Below are positions 1-8,480 of a stretch of 64,000 nucleotides of DNA, piece by piece (the first letter of the stretch is position 1; every line of letters begins with the position of its first letter). The notes below the pieces were generated by a model. That model was not told where the DNA came from. It ran no database searches and saw nothing but the letters and a program-made list of their open reading frames with translations. The stretch spans positions 2,480,001-2,544,000 of the forward strand of contig NZ_CP092712.1 of assembly GCF_023983475.1 (NCBI RefSeq), given 5' to 3'. This DNA comes from Aliivibrio fischeri ATCC 7744 = JCM 18803 = DSM 507 (GTDB lineage: Bacteria > Pseudomonadota > Gammaproteobacteria > Enterobacterales > Vibrionaceae). A program made the position numbers and the translations under genes.

Positions 1-542
1 TAGATAATGAAGTAAATAGTATTGTTAAAGTGCTAGATGTAATTGGTGATATTGCTGAACAAACAAACTTATTAGCATTAAACGCAGCAATTGAAGCAGC
101 ACGAGCAGGTGAGCAAGGACGTGGGTTTGCTGTTGTTGCAGATGAAGTTCGTAACCTTGCAGGCCGAACTCAAGGCAGCACTAAAGAAATTCAGCAAATG
201 ATTTCTAACCTTCAAGAAGGTTCACATAATGCTATTTCTACTATGGAAGTATGTGCTGAAACGAGTAAGAGCACAGTATCTGAATCTAAAAATGCTTCTG
301 ATGCTTTACAACAAATTGTAACGGCTCTTGAAACTATCTCTAGCATGAGCCATCAGATAGCAAGTGCATCTGAAGAGCAAAAATACGTTAGTGAAGATAT
401 TACACAGCGAGTGAATATCATTGAAGAAAGTGGTCAACAACTAGCGAAAGTTGTCGCTGATAGCCAAAACAGCACTCAAACATTAACAGAACTTGCTGAT
501 GACCTTGAGACTTGGTTAAATAAATTCCAAGTTAAACATTAA
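1..542 (+). CDS. Methyl-accepting chemotaxis protein, C-terminal part (partial)
   Basis: This is the cytoplasmic signalling end of a chemoreceptor, which controls the CheA kinase through CheW. The reading frame is open from base 3 to the stop at 540-542, so the gene starts outside the window. About 179 residues are visible. They include the highly conserved hairpin tip, with [20 protein letters not shown] and then [15 protein letters not shown], followed by a long coiled-coil arm rich in Ser, Ala, Glu and Gln (methylation-helix type). The C-terminus, KFQVKH, has no NWETF-like CheR-docking pentapeptide. The sensor domain is missing, so no ligand can be proposed. The GTG at base 30 is internal, not a start. 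Confidence 0.95.
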   Translation, partial: DNEVNSIVKVLDVIGDIAEQTNLLALNAAIEAARAGEQGRGFAVVADEVRNLAGRTQGSTKEIQQMISNLQEGSHNAISTMEVCAETSKSTVSESKNASDALQQIVTALETISSMSHQIASASEEQKYVSEDITQRVNIIEESGQQLAKVVADSQNSTQTLTELADDLETWLNKFQVKH

Positions 543-567
543 GTTTAAAATCCATCGCCACTCTTTG

Positions 568-597
568 AAAGCATGCTACTACAGCATGCTTTTTTTA
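568..597 (+). terminator. Rho-independent terminator of the chemoreceptor gene
   Basis: Perfect 8-bp stem AGCATGCT (570-577 with 583-590) with a five-base loop, extended by A-T pairs and followed by a run of seven T. It lies 25 bases after the stop codon. Confidence 0.85.
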
Positions 598-643
598 TAG
601 TACCAATTTATTCAAGACGAAGTAGGAAATACAAATTTCAAAT

Positions 644-678
644 ATAAAAAAAGCCTCGTCATTTCTGACAAGGCTTTA
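644..678 (-). terminator. Terminator of the tRNA operon
   Basis: On the minus strand a 10-bp stem (676-667 with 660-651, one G-T pair) is followed by a T run. It lies just past the tRNA-Asn 3' end. Confidence 0.85.
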
Positions 679-683
679 AAAAG

Positions 684-759
684 TGGCTCCCTTTGCTGGA
701 CTTGAACCAGCGACATACGGATTAACAGTCCGCCGTTCTACCGACTGAACTAAAAGGGA
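684..759 (-). tRNA. tRNA-Asn (anticodon GTT)
   Basis: A 76-base cloverleaf with acceptor stem TCCCTTT/AAAGGGA, discriminator G and encoded CCA. The D-loop, the anticodon loop CTGTTAA (anticodon GTT) and the T-arm GGTTCAAGTCC are all present. It is the last tRNA of a Phe-Thr-Asn operon. Confidence 0.97.
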
Positions 760-788
760 ACAGATTTTTATTCTCAAAAGAGAAGAGA

Positions 789-864
<76 letters not shown>

Positions 865-916
865 ACACTTAATTTCATTGCTCGTGCTAATCATGTTAGA
901 CACCAACAAATTAATA

Positions 917-992
917 TGGTGCCCGGAGGCGGAATCGAACCACCGACACGAGGATTTTCAATCCTCTGCTCTACCGACTGAGCTATCCGGGC
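917..992 (-). tRNA. tRNA-Phe (anticodon GAA)
   Basis: A 76-base cloverleaf with acceptor GCCCGGA/TCCGGGC, discriminator A, encoded CCA, anticodon loop TTGAAAA (anticodon GAA) and T-arm GGTTCGATTCC. It is the first tRNA of the operon and lies directly downstream of a strong promoter. Confidence 0.97.
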
Positions 993-1002
993 AACGAGGT
1001 GT

Positions 1003-1031
1003 ATTAGAATGCTTTTTAGTTTCAGGGTCAA
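1003..1031 (-). promoter_or_regulatory. Sigma-70 promoter of the Phe-Thr-Asn tRNA operon
   Basis: On the minus strand, TTGACC (1031-1026) is separated by exactly 17 bases from TCTAAT (1008-1003). This places the start of transcription a few bases before tRNA-Phe. Spacing and boxes are near consensus; no start site has been measured. Confidence 0.75.
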
Positions 1032-1170
1032 CAACTAATTACAAAAAAAGGATTGTTTGGTGAAAATATACTCGCAACGGTCGATTTTATAACATTTTCA
1101 TCAAAAGATAATCGACTTTATTCAATATATCCTCTTTAAACTCTCATTCAATAATTAGTAAAATTGTATG

Positions 1171-1211
1171 CCTCTCTTAATTATCTAGCATGATTTGATA
1201 ATTAAGAGAGG
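1171..1211. repeat. Perfect 14-bp inverted repeat downstream of mrcB
   Basis: CCTCTCTTAATTAT at 1171-1184 is repeated inverted at 1198-1211 around a 13-base loop. It begins 17 bases after the mrcB stop on the minus strand. Neither side carries a good T run, so it could be an atypical terminator, an mRNA-stabilising hairpin or a protein-binding palindrome. The rest of 993-1227 holds only the tRNA promoter and AT-rich sequence. Confidence 0.6.
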
Positions 1212-1227
1212 ATCTCTTTGTTAACCG

Positions 1228-3600
1228 TTAAAAACCAAAAATATCAGTTAACCAAGCTGCAGGCTTATTCTTTTCACACTCAGCTTTATACTGCCCTTTT
1301 TGATCCCAAATAGGTAACTTCACTCGACCTGAACAATCTGGTTCTAGTGTTTTATTGCTTTGTAAATCAAATCCAGCGGTTGTCACTTCATTTGGCCACG
1401 GTAATTGAAGCACTTCAGGAGAGCGCATACTTAGATAATCAGCATAAACTCGTAACGCACCACTTGAACCTGTCAATTTCATTGGTTTGTTATCATCACG
1501 ACCTAACCAAGTAATAGCAACCTCACGACCATCAATACCTGCATACCAACTGTCTCTTGAATCATTACTTGTTCCCGTTTTACCAGCTAAAGCCGCCCAA
1601 CTATATTTACTATTTAAGAAGCGAGCCGTTCCTTCACTCACCGTTCGTTTCATTCCATACACAGTTAACCACGTTGCTTGTTCAGGAACTACTGCGGCTG
1701 ATTTAGGGAAGTTTTCATAAAGTAAATTTCCATCATTATCTACAACCGCCTTAAGTGCTGTTAAAGCGGCTTTTCTCCCACCGTTACCAATCGTTTGATA
1801 CATTTGAGCGACTTGATATGGCGATAAGTTGATGGATCCTAATAGCATTGATGGCACTTGATTAATCTCATTTGCATCAACCCCTAATTTAACTAAAGTG
1901 TCAGTTACTTTGCTTAAACCAACCATTAAACCGAGATTTACTGTCGGTACATTTAGAGAACGAGAAAGAGCATAATAAAGAGGAACCTCTCCTCTGAATT
2001 TACGATCAAAGTTTCTTGGCGTCCAAGTTGTACCTTTACTTCCTTTTAATGCAATCGGTTTATCATCTAACGTTGTCGCTAATGAAAACTTATCCGGTGT
2101 TTCTAATGCACTCAAATAGATAGCAGGTTTAACTAATGACCCAATTGGTCGTTTAGCATTAATCGCTCGGTTAAATCCATCAAATCCAGTTCGGCTACCA
2201 CCAATCATTGCTCGAATTTCACCACTTTGGCGATCAACAATCACCATTGCAGCTTCCAAGCCTTTCCCTGCTCTTTTTTCTAACTGAGGTACTGTTCTCT
2301 CAACAGCCCGCTCTGCTTTTTGTTGAGACAGAGGATCCAGAGTAGTGAATACTCGTAGCCCTTCCCCTTTCTGATATGCCTTACCCGCTTTCTCTTTCAG
2401 TTCCCATTTTAATTGCTGGAAATAAGCCGGCTGTCTTGTCGCTATAGTTGCTCGTTTTTTTACATCTAGTGGACGGCTGGCTGCCATTTCATATTGATGC
2501 GGCGACAAGATCTCTTCTTGCATCATTAATCGAAGAACTAAATCTCGGCGCTCTTTCACTCGTTCAGGGAAACGCATCGGATTGTAATAAGACGGGCCTT
2601 TCACCATACCAACTAACATTGCTAGTTGATCAATACGCAACTCTTCTATAGGTCGTCCAAAATACACCTGTGCAGCCAAGCCAAAACCATGAATGGCCTC
2701 TCCACCAGTTTGCCCTAAATACACCTCATTTAAATACGCTTCTAAAATACGGTCTTTGCTGTAACGATAATCTAAAATTAATGCAAGATACGCTTCTCGA
2801 ACTTTTCGCCATAATGTACGTTCACGAGAAAGAAATAAGTTTTTCGCCAATTGTTGAGTCAGCGTACTACCACCTTGCACGGTTCGTCCTGCCTTAGCAT
2901 TCACTACCATAGCTCGAGCTATAGCAAGAGGAGAAACGCCATCATGCTGATAAAAATCACGATCTTCGGTCGCTAGTAAGGCATCAACCATTACCTCAGG
3001 AAACTGCTCTCTACGTAAGAATAAACGTTGTTGATCATCATCAGCATCCAACATACCTAAGAACTGAGGCTCTATTTGTAAAAAACCCATCTGCTTCATT
3101 ACGCTTCTATTTTCAATTTTCTGAAGTCCTTCAGAATTAAAATAAAGCATGACGTGGCGATCTGGTTCTGGTCCTTGTTGAAATTCAAAAGGACGACGAA
3201 TTAATTCAATTTTTGTTGATGATGATGAATATTCACCAGGGCGTTGAGGTTGACGTACTTTTTGATATTTAAGTAAATCCAACTCATTTTGAACCGTTTT
3301 TAAACTGATATTTTGCCCAGGAGATAACGTTAACACTCGGCTATAAACAACCGTTGGTAAGCTAAATAATTGACCATCAAAACGTTTCTTAACTACGGTA
3401 TCAAGATAAATACCGGCGATAACAAGAATAGCTAAAACAACCAAACTTAATTTAAAGCCTAAAATCATCAGACTCTTCCAAAAAGGACGAGACGATTGCG
3501 CTTTTTTCTTAGATGATGTTTTTCTTTTCGCTGGTGCTTTTTTCTTTGCTGTCGTTTTTTTAGGGGCAGCTTTTGTTGGTGTTTTTTTCTTTTCAGCCAT
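1228..3600 (-). CDS. mrcB: Bifunctional penicillin-binding protein 1B (PBP1B)
   Basis: Class A PBP that polymerises lipid II into glycan strands and crosslinks them in the periplasm. The 790-residue protein starts with a Lys/Ala-rich cytoplasmic tail (1-40) and one membrane anchor (about 43-66). A UB2H-type region follows, then the glycosyltransferase domain with catalytic EDRDFYQHDG near residue 213 and GGSTLTQQLAKNL. The transpeptidase domain has SLVK (SxxK), SLN (SxN) and KTGTS boxes. It lies 24 bases downstream of hrpB, an order also known in E. coli. The family activator of PBP1B is LpoB; no lpoB is seen here, although lpoA (PBP1A activator) is at 58 kb. Confidence 0.97.
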   Translation of the reverse strand: MAEKKKTPTKAAPKKTTAKKKAPAKRKTSSKKKAQSSRPFWKSLMILGFKLSLVVLAILVIAGIYLDTVVKKRFDGQLFSLPTVVYSRVLTLSPGQNISLKTVQNELDLLKYQKVRQPQRPGEYSSSSTKIELIRRPFEFQQGPEPDRHVMLYFNSEGLQKIENRSVMKQMGFLQIEPQFLGMLDADDDQQRLFLRREQFPEVMVDALLATEDRDFYQHDGVSPLAIARAMVVNAKAGRTVQGGSTLTQQLAKNLFLSRERTLWRKVREAYLALILDYRYSKDRILEAYLNEVYLGQTGGEAIHGFGLAAQVYFGRPIEELRIDQLAMLVGMVKGPSYYNPMRFPERVKERRDLVLRLMMQEEILSPHQYEMAASRPLDVKKRATIATRQPAYFQQLKWELKEKAGKAYQKGEGLRVFTTLDPLSQQKAERAVERTVPQLEKRAGKGLEAAMVIVDRQSGEIRAMIGGSRTGFDGFNRAINAKRPIGSLVKPAIYLSALETPDKFSLATTLDDKPIALKGSKGTTWTPRNFDRKFRGEVPLYYALSRSLNVPTVNLGLMVGLSKVTDTLVKLGVDANEINQVPSMLLGSINLSPYQVAQMYQTIGNGGRKAALTALKAVVDNDGNLLYENFPKSAAVVPEQATWLTVYGMKRTVSEGTARFLNSKYSWAALAGKTGTSNDSRDSWYAGIDGREVAITWLGRDDNKPMKLTGSSGALRVYADYLSMRSPEVLQLPWPNEVTTAGFDLQSNKTLEPDCSGRVKLPIWDQKGQYKAECEKNKPAAWLTDIFGF

Positions 3601-3624
3601 GAGAAATCTTTTTAATTATGAATA

Positions 3625-6090
3625 TTAGTTAAAGTGACGTTTTGTTTTTTTGGTTGCTTGATGTGTTGCAGGATCATCTGGCCAAATATGCTTTGGATAA
3701 CGTCCTTTCATCTCTTTTTGTACTTCTTTATAAGAACCTTGCCAAAAACCAGCAAGATCGCTTGTTGTTTGTAATGGTCTTTGCGCTGGTGACAATAGCT
3801 CCATCATTAGTTTCTTTGTTCCTTTTGCTAATAATGGCGTTTCAGCCTCTCCATATACTTCTTGCATTCGAACTGAGATCTTAGGTTCTGATTGTAATTG
3901 ATACTGTATCTTTGCTTTTGTTCCTGTCGGTAATACGTAATGATTAGGTAAATATTCATTAATTAACTGCATATTATTCCAACCAACATAAGCCTCTAGC
4001 ACTTCCATAATGTTCAGTGCTTTTAGTTGTTTATCACTTTTGATGTGATTCATAAAAGGTTGCAGCCACTTATCGACATCATTTAATAAATGGGTTTCAT
4101 CTAACAAAGGTAAACCCAATTCAGGCAACCATATCGATGCACATAGCAAACGAGAATGAAATGCTTCTACTGTGTCACTCCAATTTAAGCTAGATAATCC
4201 TTGTCTCTGAACCATGCGTAGCAATGCTTCTGATATTTTACTTTCATCTGGTGACTTTATTAGTTGACGCTTAATCACCAACGCCCCTAATTGAGTCCGT
4301 TGTTCGGCAAGCATGCGACCATTTTTTTCATCCCAATCAACATACTCTACTTCAGATAGTAAATCAGAACAGGAGTCTAAAAGTGATGACAGTGTTAAAG
4401 AAGCACCAAGTAAAACCTGACTGCGGTTATTTACGCCTTTTAATAAATCAACCACCACCAAATAATCACTTTGAGCAAGATTTTCTAGTTCATCAACTTG
4501 AACCCCATGCCCATTAGATAATTGAAATTGACCAGAGTTACCTTTAGCCATTGCAAGTCTATCGGGAAAACCATTAACTAATACTTCTCCTACATAAGTA
4601 GGTGATGCCAATTCTTTATCTTCATTAACTAAGAGTATTTTAGCTAATCGGTGAGCTCTTTGATGATAATAATTTGATTTCGGATACTTCCCATCTAGCA
4701 GCAAAGAAAGGTGGTAACTTACGTCTTTTGACTTTATCGACTGAGCAGGCTCTTCAATAATCGGCAAAAGAAATAATGCCGTATTTAGATGAGCCAATGA
4801 CATTTCCTTTGCACGAAGCAATATCCTAGAAAGTCGAGGATCCATTCCTAAATGTTGTGATTGTTCACCAAGCACTGTCAATTGTCCTTGGGTATCAAGT
4901 TGTCCCAATTGTTTTAACAATTCTTTTGCTTGTTGAACATTAGAATTGGGTGGCAATGTTAACCATTGTAAATCCGAGGGTTGTGTCACTCCCCACTTGG
5001 CTAACTCTACAATCAAAGAACTAAGATCTGACGATTCAATTTCAGGGGTAGGAACTAACGCTTGTTGTTTGAATTGCGACTCACTGTACAGTTGAATGCA
5101 GACACCTGATTCTAAACGTCCTGCTCGTCCTTTTCTTTGCTCTGATGCTGATTGTGCTATACGCCTTTTTTCTAATTTTGTAATTCCTGTTTTCGCATCA
5201 AAGCTCGCCTTATTTTCATACCCACTATCGATAACGACTCGAACACCTTCAATCGTTAAACTGGTTTCAGCGATATTCGTTGCAAGTACAACTTTTCTTT
5301 GTCCTATTGGTGCAGGTATTAATGCTTGTTGTTGCTTTCTTATTTCCAGTTGACCATACAAAGGAGCAAGAATCACCTCTGATGAAAGATCACTTAACCT
5401 TTCTTCCAGTTGTTTAATCTCCCCGACTCCAGAAAGAAAAACCAAAATTGAGCCAGTTTCATTAATCAAAGTTTGTCGAATAGCATTCTCTGTTGCATCA
5501 AGTAATTTTTGATTCGCTTTTAATGGCTGATAACGTGTTTCAACTGGAAATAAACGACCGTCTGACTCTAAATAGGCCGCATTCGGTAATAATTTTTGCA
5601 GTGCTGCCTGATCTAATGTTGCTGACATCACCAATAATTTAAGATCTTCCCTCAGAGCCTCTTGGACTTCCAGAGCAAAAGCTAAAGAAGTATCTGCGTG
5701 AATGCTTCTTTCATGGTATTCATCAAAAATAAGTAACCCTACGCCTGATAATTCAGGATCAGACTGAATCATACGAGTCATGATCCCTTCTGTCACAATC
5801 TCCAAACGAGTTTTAGAGCTGACCTTTGCTTCACCACGCACTCTAAAACCAACCTGTTCCCCCACCTTTTCACCTAATTGAGATGCTAAGTAATTCGCAA
5901 TATTACGGGCAGCTAAGCGCCTTGGCTCTAACATAATAATTTTGCCGTCAATCAGATTCTCTCTTAATAAAGTAAGCGGCAAAAAAGTAGACTTACCAGC
6001 ACCTGTCGACGCTTTTAATATAAGCTGAGAGTGGTGCTTTAATTTCTCAATCAGTGATGGGATCACTGTTTCAATAGGTAACTGTGACAA
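3625..6090 (-). CDS. hrpB: ATP-dependent helicase HrpB
   Basis: DEAH/RHA-family helicase of 821 residues, the usual length. It has Walker A GAGKST at 30-35, the DEYH box at 123-126, SAT (motif III) and QRKGRAGR (motif VI). The HA2/winged-helix and HrpB C-terminal domains follow. The biochemical role in bacteria is poorly defined; the family is linked to RNA handling. It precedes mrcB and is divergent from sfsA (59 bases apart), so the two promoters must share a short region. Confidence 0.95.
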   Translation of the reverse strand: MSQLPIETVIPSLIEKLKHHSQLILKASTGAGKSTFLPLTLLRENLIDGKIIMLEPRRLAARNIANYLASQLGEKVGEQVGFRVRGEAKVSSKTRLEIVTEGIMTRMIQSDPELSGVGLLIFDEYHERSIHADTSLAFALEVQEALREDLKLLVMSATLDQAALQKLLPNAAYLESDGRLFPVETRYQPLKANQKLLDATENAIRQTLINETGSILVFLSGVGEIKQLEERLSDLSSEVILAPLYGQLEIRKQQQALIPAPIGQRKVVLATNIAETSLTIEGVRVVIDSGYENKASFDAKTGITKLEKRRIAQSASEQRKGRAGRLESGVCIQLYSESQFKQQALVPTPEIESSDLSSLIVELAKWGVTQPSDLQWLTLPPNSNVQQAKELLKQLGQLDTQGQLTVLGEQSQHLGMDPRLSRILLRAKEMSLAHLNTALFLLPIIEEPAQSIKSKDVSYHLSLLLDGKYPKSNYYHQRAHRLAKILLVNEDKELASPTYVGEVLVNGFPDRLAMAKGNSGQFQLSNGHGVQVDELENLAQSDYLVVVDLLKGVNNRSQVLLGASLTLSSLLDSCSDLLSEVEYVDWDEKNGRMLAEQRTQLGALVIKRQLIKSPDESKISEALLRMVQRQGLSSLNWSDTVEAFHSRLLCASIWLPELGLPLLDETHLLNDVDKWLQPFMNHIKSDKQLKALNIMEVLEAYVGWNNMQLINEYLPNHYVLPTGTKAKIQYQLQSEPKISVRMQEVYGEAETPLLAKGTKKLMMELLSPAQRPLQTTSDLAGFWQGSYKEVQKEMKGRYPKHIWPDDPATHQATKKTKRHFN

Positions 6091-6149
6091 TGGGTTCGCC
6101 TTATGGCATTATCTCGAATTAAACCATTGTACAAAAAAACAGTAGTTAA

Positions 6150-6857
6150 ATGAAATTTGAACCTGAATTAGAATCTGGGAAGCTGATAAAACGCTATAAA
6201 CGCTTTTTAGCTGATATTAAACTTGAAGATAATAGTGAACGCACGATTCATTGTGCTAACACTGGGGCAATGACTGGCTGTGCAGAACCTGACAGTACGG
6301 TGTTTTTTTCAACATCCAGTAATCTCAAGCGCAAATACCCTAACAGTTGGGAGCTCAGCGTCACAGAAAACAATCACACAATATGCGTTAATACCCTTCG
6401 AGCTAATCAATTAGTTGTCGAGGCGATTCAAGAGCAGAACATAAAAGAACTGACTGAATATGACGAGCTAAAAACCGAAGTAAAATACGGCTCAGAGAAC
6501 AGTCGAATTGATATTTTACTTACTGGTAAATCGTTACCTGACTGCTATATTGAAGTGAAGAGCGTCACATTATTAAGTGAATCGGGGCAAGGTTTCTTTC
6601 CTGATGCCGTTACAACTCGAGGCCAAAAACACTTAAGGGGATTAAGCGAAATGGCACAACTTGGCCATAAAGCCATATTATTTTTCGCTGTTTTACATTC
6701 AGGTATTGAAAAAGTCTCAATCGCACACCATATAGACCAGCAATATCATTCTTTATTAATTGATGCGATTGAAAATGGGGTCAATATTCTCTGCTACCAA
6801 GCAGAGATGTCATCAAAAGAGATGAAGATCGTACGCAAGCTACCTTTTAGTATTTAG
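6150..6857 (+). CDS. sfsA: Sugar fermentation stimulation protein SfsA
   Basis: A 235-residue protein matching SfsA over its full length. It has an N-terminal OB-like part containing [19 protein letters not shown] sequence (here [16 protein letters not shown]) and a C-terminal nuclease-like fold with RIDILLTG...[10 protein letters not shown] and [13 protein letters not shown]. These acidic and Lys residues resemble the PD-(D/E)xK arrangement. In E. coli sfsA was found as a factor affecting maltose metabolism and binding DNA; the true function is unsettled. As in E. coli it lies upstream of dksA. Confidence 0.93.
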   Translation: MKFEPELESGKLIKRYKRFLADIKLEDNSERTIHCANTGAMTGCAEPDSTVFFSTSSNLKRKYPNSWELSVTENNHTICVNTLRANQLVVEAIQEQNIKELTEYDELKTEVKYGSENSRIDILLTGKSLPDCYIEVKSVTLLSESGQGFFPDAVTTRGQKHLRGLSEMAQLGHKAILFFAVLHSGIEKVSIAHHIDQQYHSLLIDAIENGVNILCYQAEMSSKEMKIVRKLPFSI

Positions 6858-7022
6858 TCACTTCACTAGTGTAATAAATACATTCTTTTTAAGAAAAGTG
6901 CTACGTTCTTGCTACTGGATCTCAATTGATGAAATCAATATTTGATTGCCTCTTTTCTTTCTGCTATAGATAGCGCCCTCATTTGGCTAGTGAGAGTCAA
7001 AGACGTTTTAGGAGAAGCTGTA

Positions 7023-7472
7023 ATGCCAGAGAGCAATACAAAAAGAACGCTAGGAATTCTAGCTATCGCTGGTGTTGAACCTTATCAGGAAAAAGCCGGT
7101 GAGGAATACATGGGCCCAGCCCAAGTTGAACACTTTACAAAGATTCTAGAAGCTTGGCGTAACCAACTTAGGGAAGAAGTTGCACGCACTGTGAACCACA
7201 TGAAAGATGAAGCAGCGAACTTTCCAGATCCAGTTGATCGCGCGGCTCAAGAAGAAGAATTTAGTTTAGAACTGCGTAATCGTGACCGTGAGCGCCGTTT
7301 AATTAAGAAAATTGAGAAAACACTAACAAAAATCGAAGAAGAAGAATTCGGCTTCTGTGATTCTTGTGGTGTTGAAATCGGTATTCGTCGATTAGAAGCA
7401 CGTCCAACTGCTGATCTTTGTATTGACTGTAAAACTCTTGCAGAAATCAAAGAAAAGCAAATGGCAGGTTAA
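7023..7472 (+). CDS. dksA: RNA polymerase-binding transcription factor DksA
   Basis: DksA works with ppGpp in the secondary channel of RNA polymerase during the stringent response. The 149-residue protein has the long coiled coil (about 33-110) with the acidic tip region [12 protein letters not shown]. The four-Cys zinc site is CDSC...CIDC. An upstream in-frame ATG at 6942 would add 27 residues of non-conserved sequence. The ATG at 7023 is preferred because it has AGGAG (7010-7014) at good spacing and gives the family length and N-terminus. A strong terminator follows. Confidence 0.96.
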   Translation: MPESNTKRTLGILAIAGVEPYQEKAGEEYMGPAQVEHFTKILEAWRNQLREEVARTVNHMKDEAANFPDPVDRAAQEEEFSLELRNRDRERRLIKKIEKTLTKIEEEEFGFCDSCGVEIGIRRLEARPTADLCIDCKTLAEIKEKQMAG

Positions 7473-7487
7473 TACCTATCAAATCAT

Positions 7488-7517
7488 AAAAAAGGGAGCA
7501 TTAGCTCCCTTTTTTAC
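7488..7517 (+). terminator. Terminator after dksA
   Basis: GGGAGC (7494-7499) pairs with GCTCCC (7504-7509) across the loop ATTA, flanked by A and T runs. It separates dksA from gluQ, so gluQ-pcnB-folK depends on read-through or its own promoter. Confidence 0.85.
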
Positions 7518-7536
7518 GTTTAAATAGTGAATATTT

Positions 7537-8430
7537 ATGACAACTCAATACATTGGTCGTTTTGCACCATCACCTTCTGGTCCATTACACTTTGGCTCTC
7601 TTGTTGCAGCGCTAGGGAGCTACTTACAAGCTAAATCTCATCAAGGAAAATGGCTCCTTCGTATTGAAGATCTTGACCCACCAAGAGAAGTACCAGGCGC
7701 CGCTTCCTTAATCATTCAAACCATAGAGAATTACGGTCTAGAATGGGACGAAGAAATTGTATACCAAAGTCAACGACACGATTTATATCAATCTCAAATA
7801 GATAAATGGCTGCAAGAAAACAACGCTTATTATTGCCAGTGCACACGTAAACAAATAAAAGAAGACGGTGGTTTTTATTTAGGTCACTGCAAAGATAAGC
7901 TCCATTCAGAAAAAAATTCCGCTGTTCGTTTGGTTATGCAACATCCTGTTGAATCATTTAATGATATTAAACATGGCACGATTACAATCCCAAGCCAACT
8001 TGCACAAGAAGACTTTATTATTAAACGTCGAGATGGATTGTTTGCTTATAATCTCGCCGTGGTTCTTGATGATATAGACCAAGGAGTTACCGAAGTGGTC
8101 CGCGGTGCCGATCTCATTGAACCGACAGGACGCCAAATATCACTTTACCGTCAACTGGGTGCGAATGAAGTTAGCTACCTTCATTTACCCCTTGCTGTTG
8201 ATGAAAAAGGTAATAAACTTTCTAAACAAAACTATGCACCCGCTATTGATAATAGTACCCCTAAACCAACACTATTAGCTGCATTAGCATTTTTAGGGTT
8301 TATAATTCCATTAGAAGTAAAACAAGCTACATTGAATGAAATTCTTCAATGGGCAATCCAACATTGGCAATTAAATCAGCTTCCAACTGGGCTCGAGATC
8401 ACTACCCCATTCTCAAAACCCTCAATTTAA
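7537..8430 (+). CDS. gluQ: Glutamyl-Q tRNA(Asp) synthetase
   Basis: A GluRS paralogue lacking the anticodon-binding domain. It charges glutamate onto queuosine-34 of tRNA-Asp. The 297 residues carry the HIGH-like HFGS motif at 18-21, a zinc site including C100, C102 and C118, and the KMSKS-like KLSK at 227-230. It sits between dksA and pcnB, as in E. coli. The 3' end is followed after 47-50 bases by the proposed pcnB start, so translational coupling to pcnB is possible. Confidence 0.95.
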   Translation: MTTQYIGRFAPSPSGPLHFGSLVAALGSYLQAKSHQGKWLLRIEDLDPPREVPGAASLIIQTIENYGLEWDEEIVYQSQRHDLYQSQIDKWLQENNAYYCQCTRKQIKEDGGFYLGHCKDKLHSEKNSAVRLVMQHPVESFNDIKHGTITIPSQLAQEDFIIKRRDGLFAYNLAVVLDDIDQGVTEVVRGADLIEPTGRQISLYRQLGANEVSYLHLPLAVDEKGNKLSKQNYAPAIDNSTPKPTLLAALAFLGFIIPLEVKQATLNEILQWAIQHWQLNQLPTGLEITTPFSKPSI

Positions 8431-8480
8431 GCTATGATGTGCGCCTATTTTTGACTGCTCACTTGAATATCGAGGTTATT

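Noticed and set aside
878..1063. Open frame of 61 codons on plus
   Set aside because: It lies across the tRNA-Phe gene and its promoter on the other strand; there is no ribosome-binding site.
6942..7022. 27-residue N-terminal extension of DksA
   Set aside because: Unlike any DksA N-terminus; ATG 7023 has an AGGAG and gives the family length.
8349..8480. Upstream in-frame start of pcnB inside gluQ
   Set aside because: The extension is the gluQ coding sequence in another frame and has no similarity to PcnB; a non-AUG start at 8478/8481 fits better.
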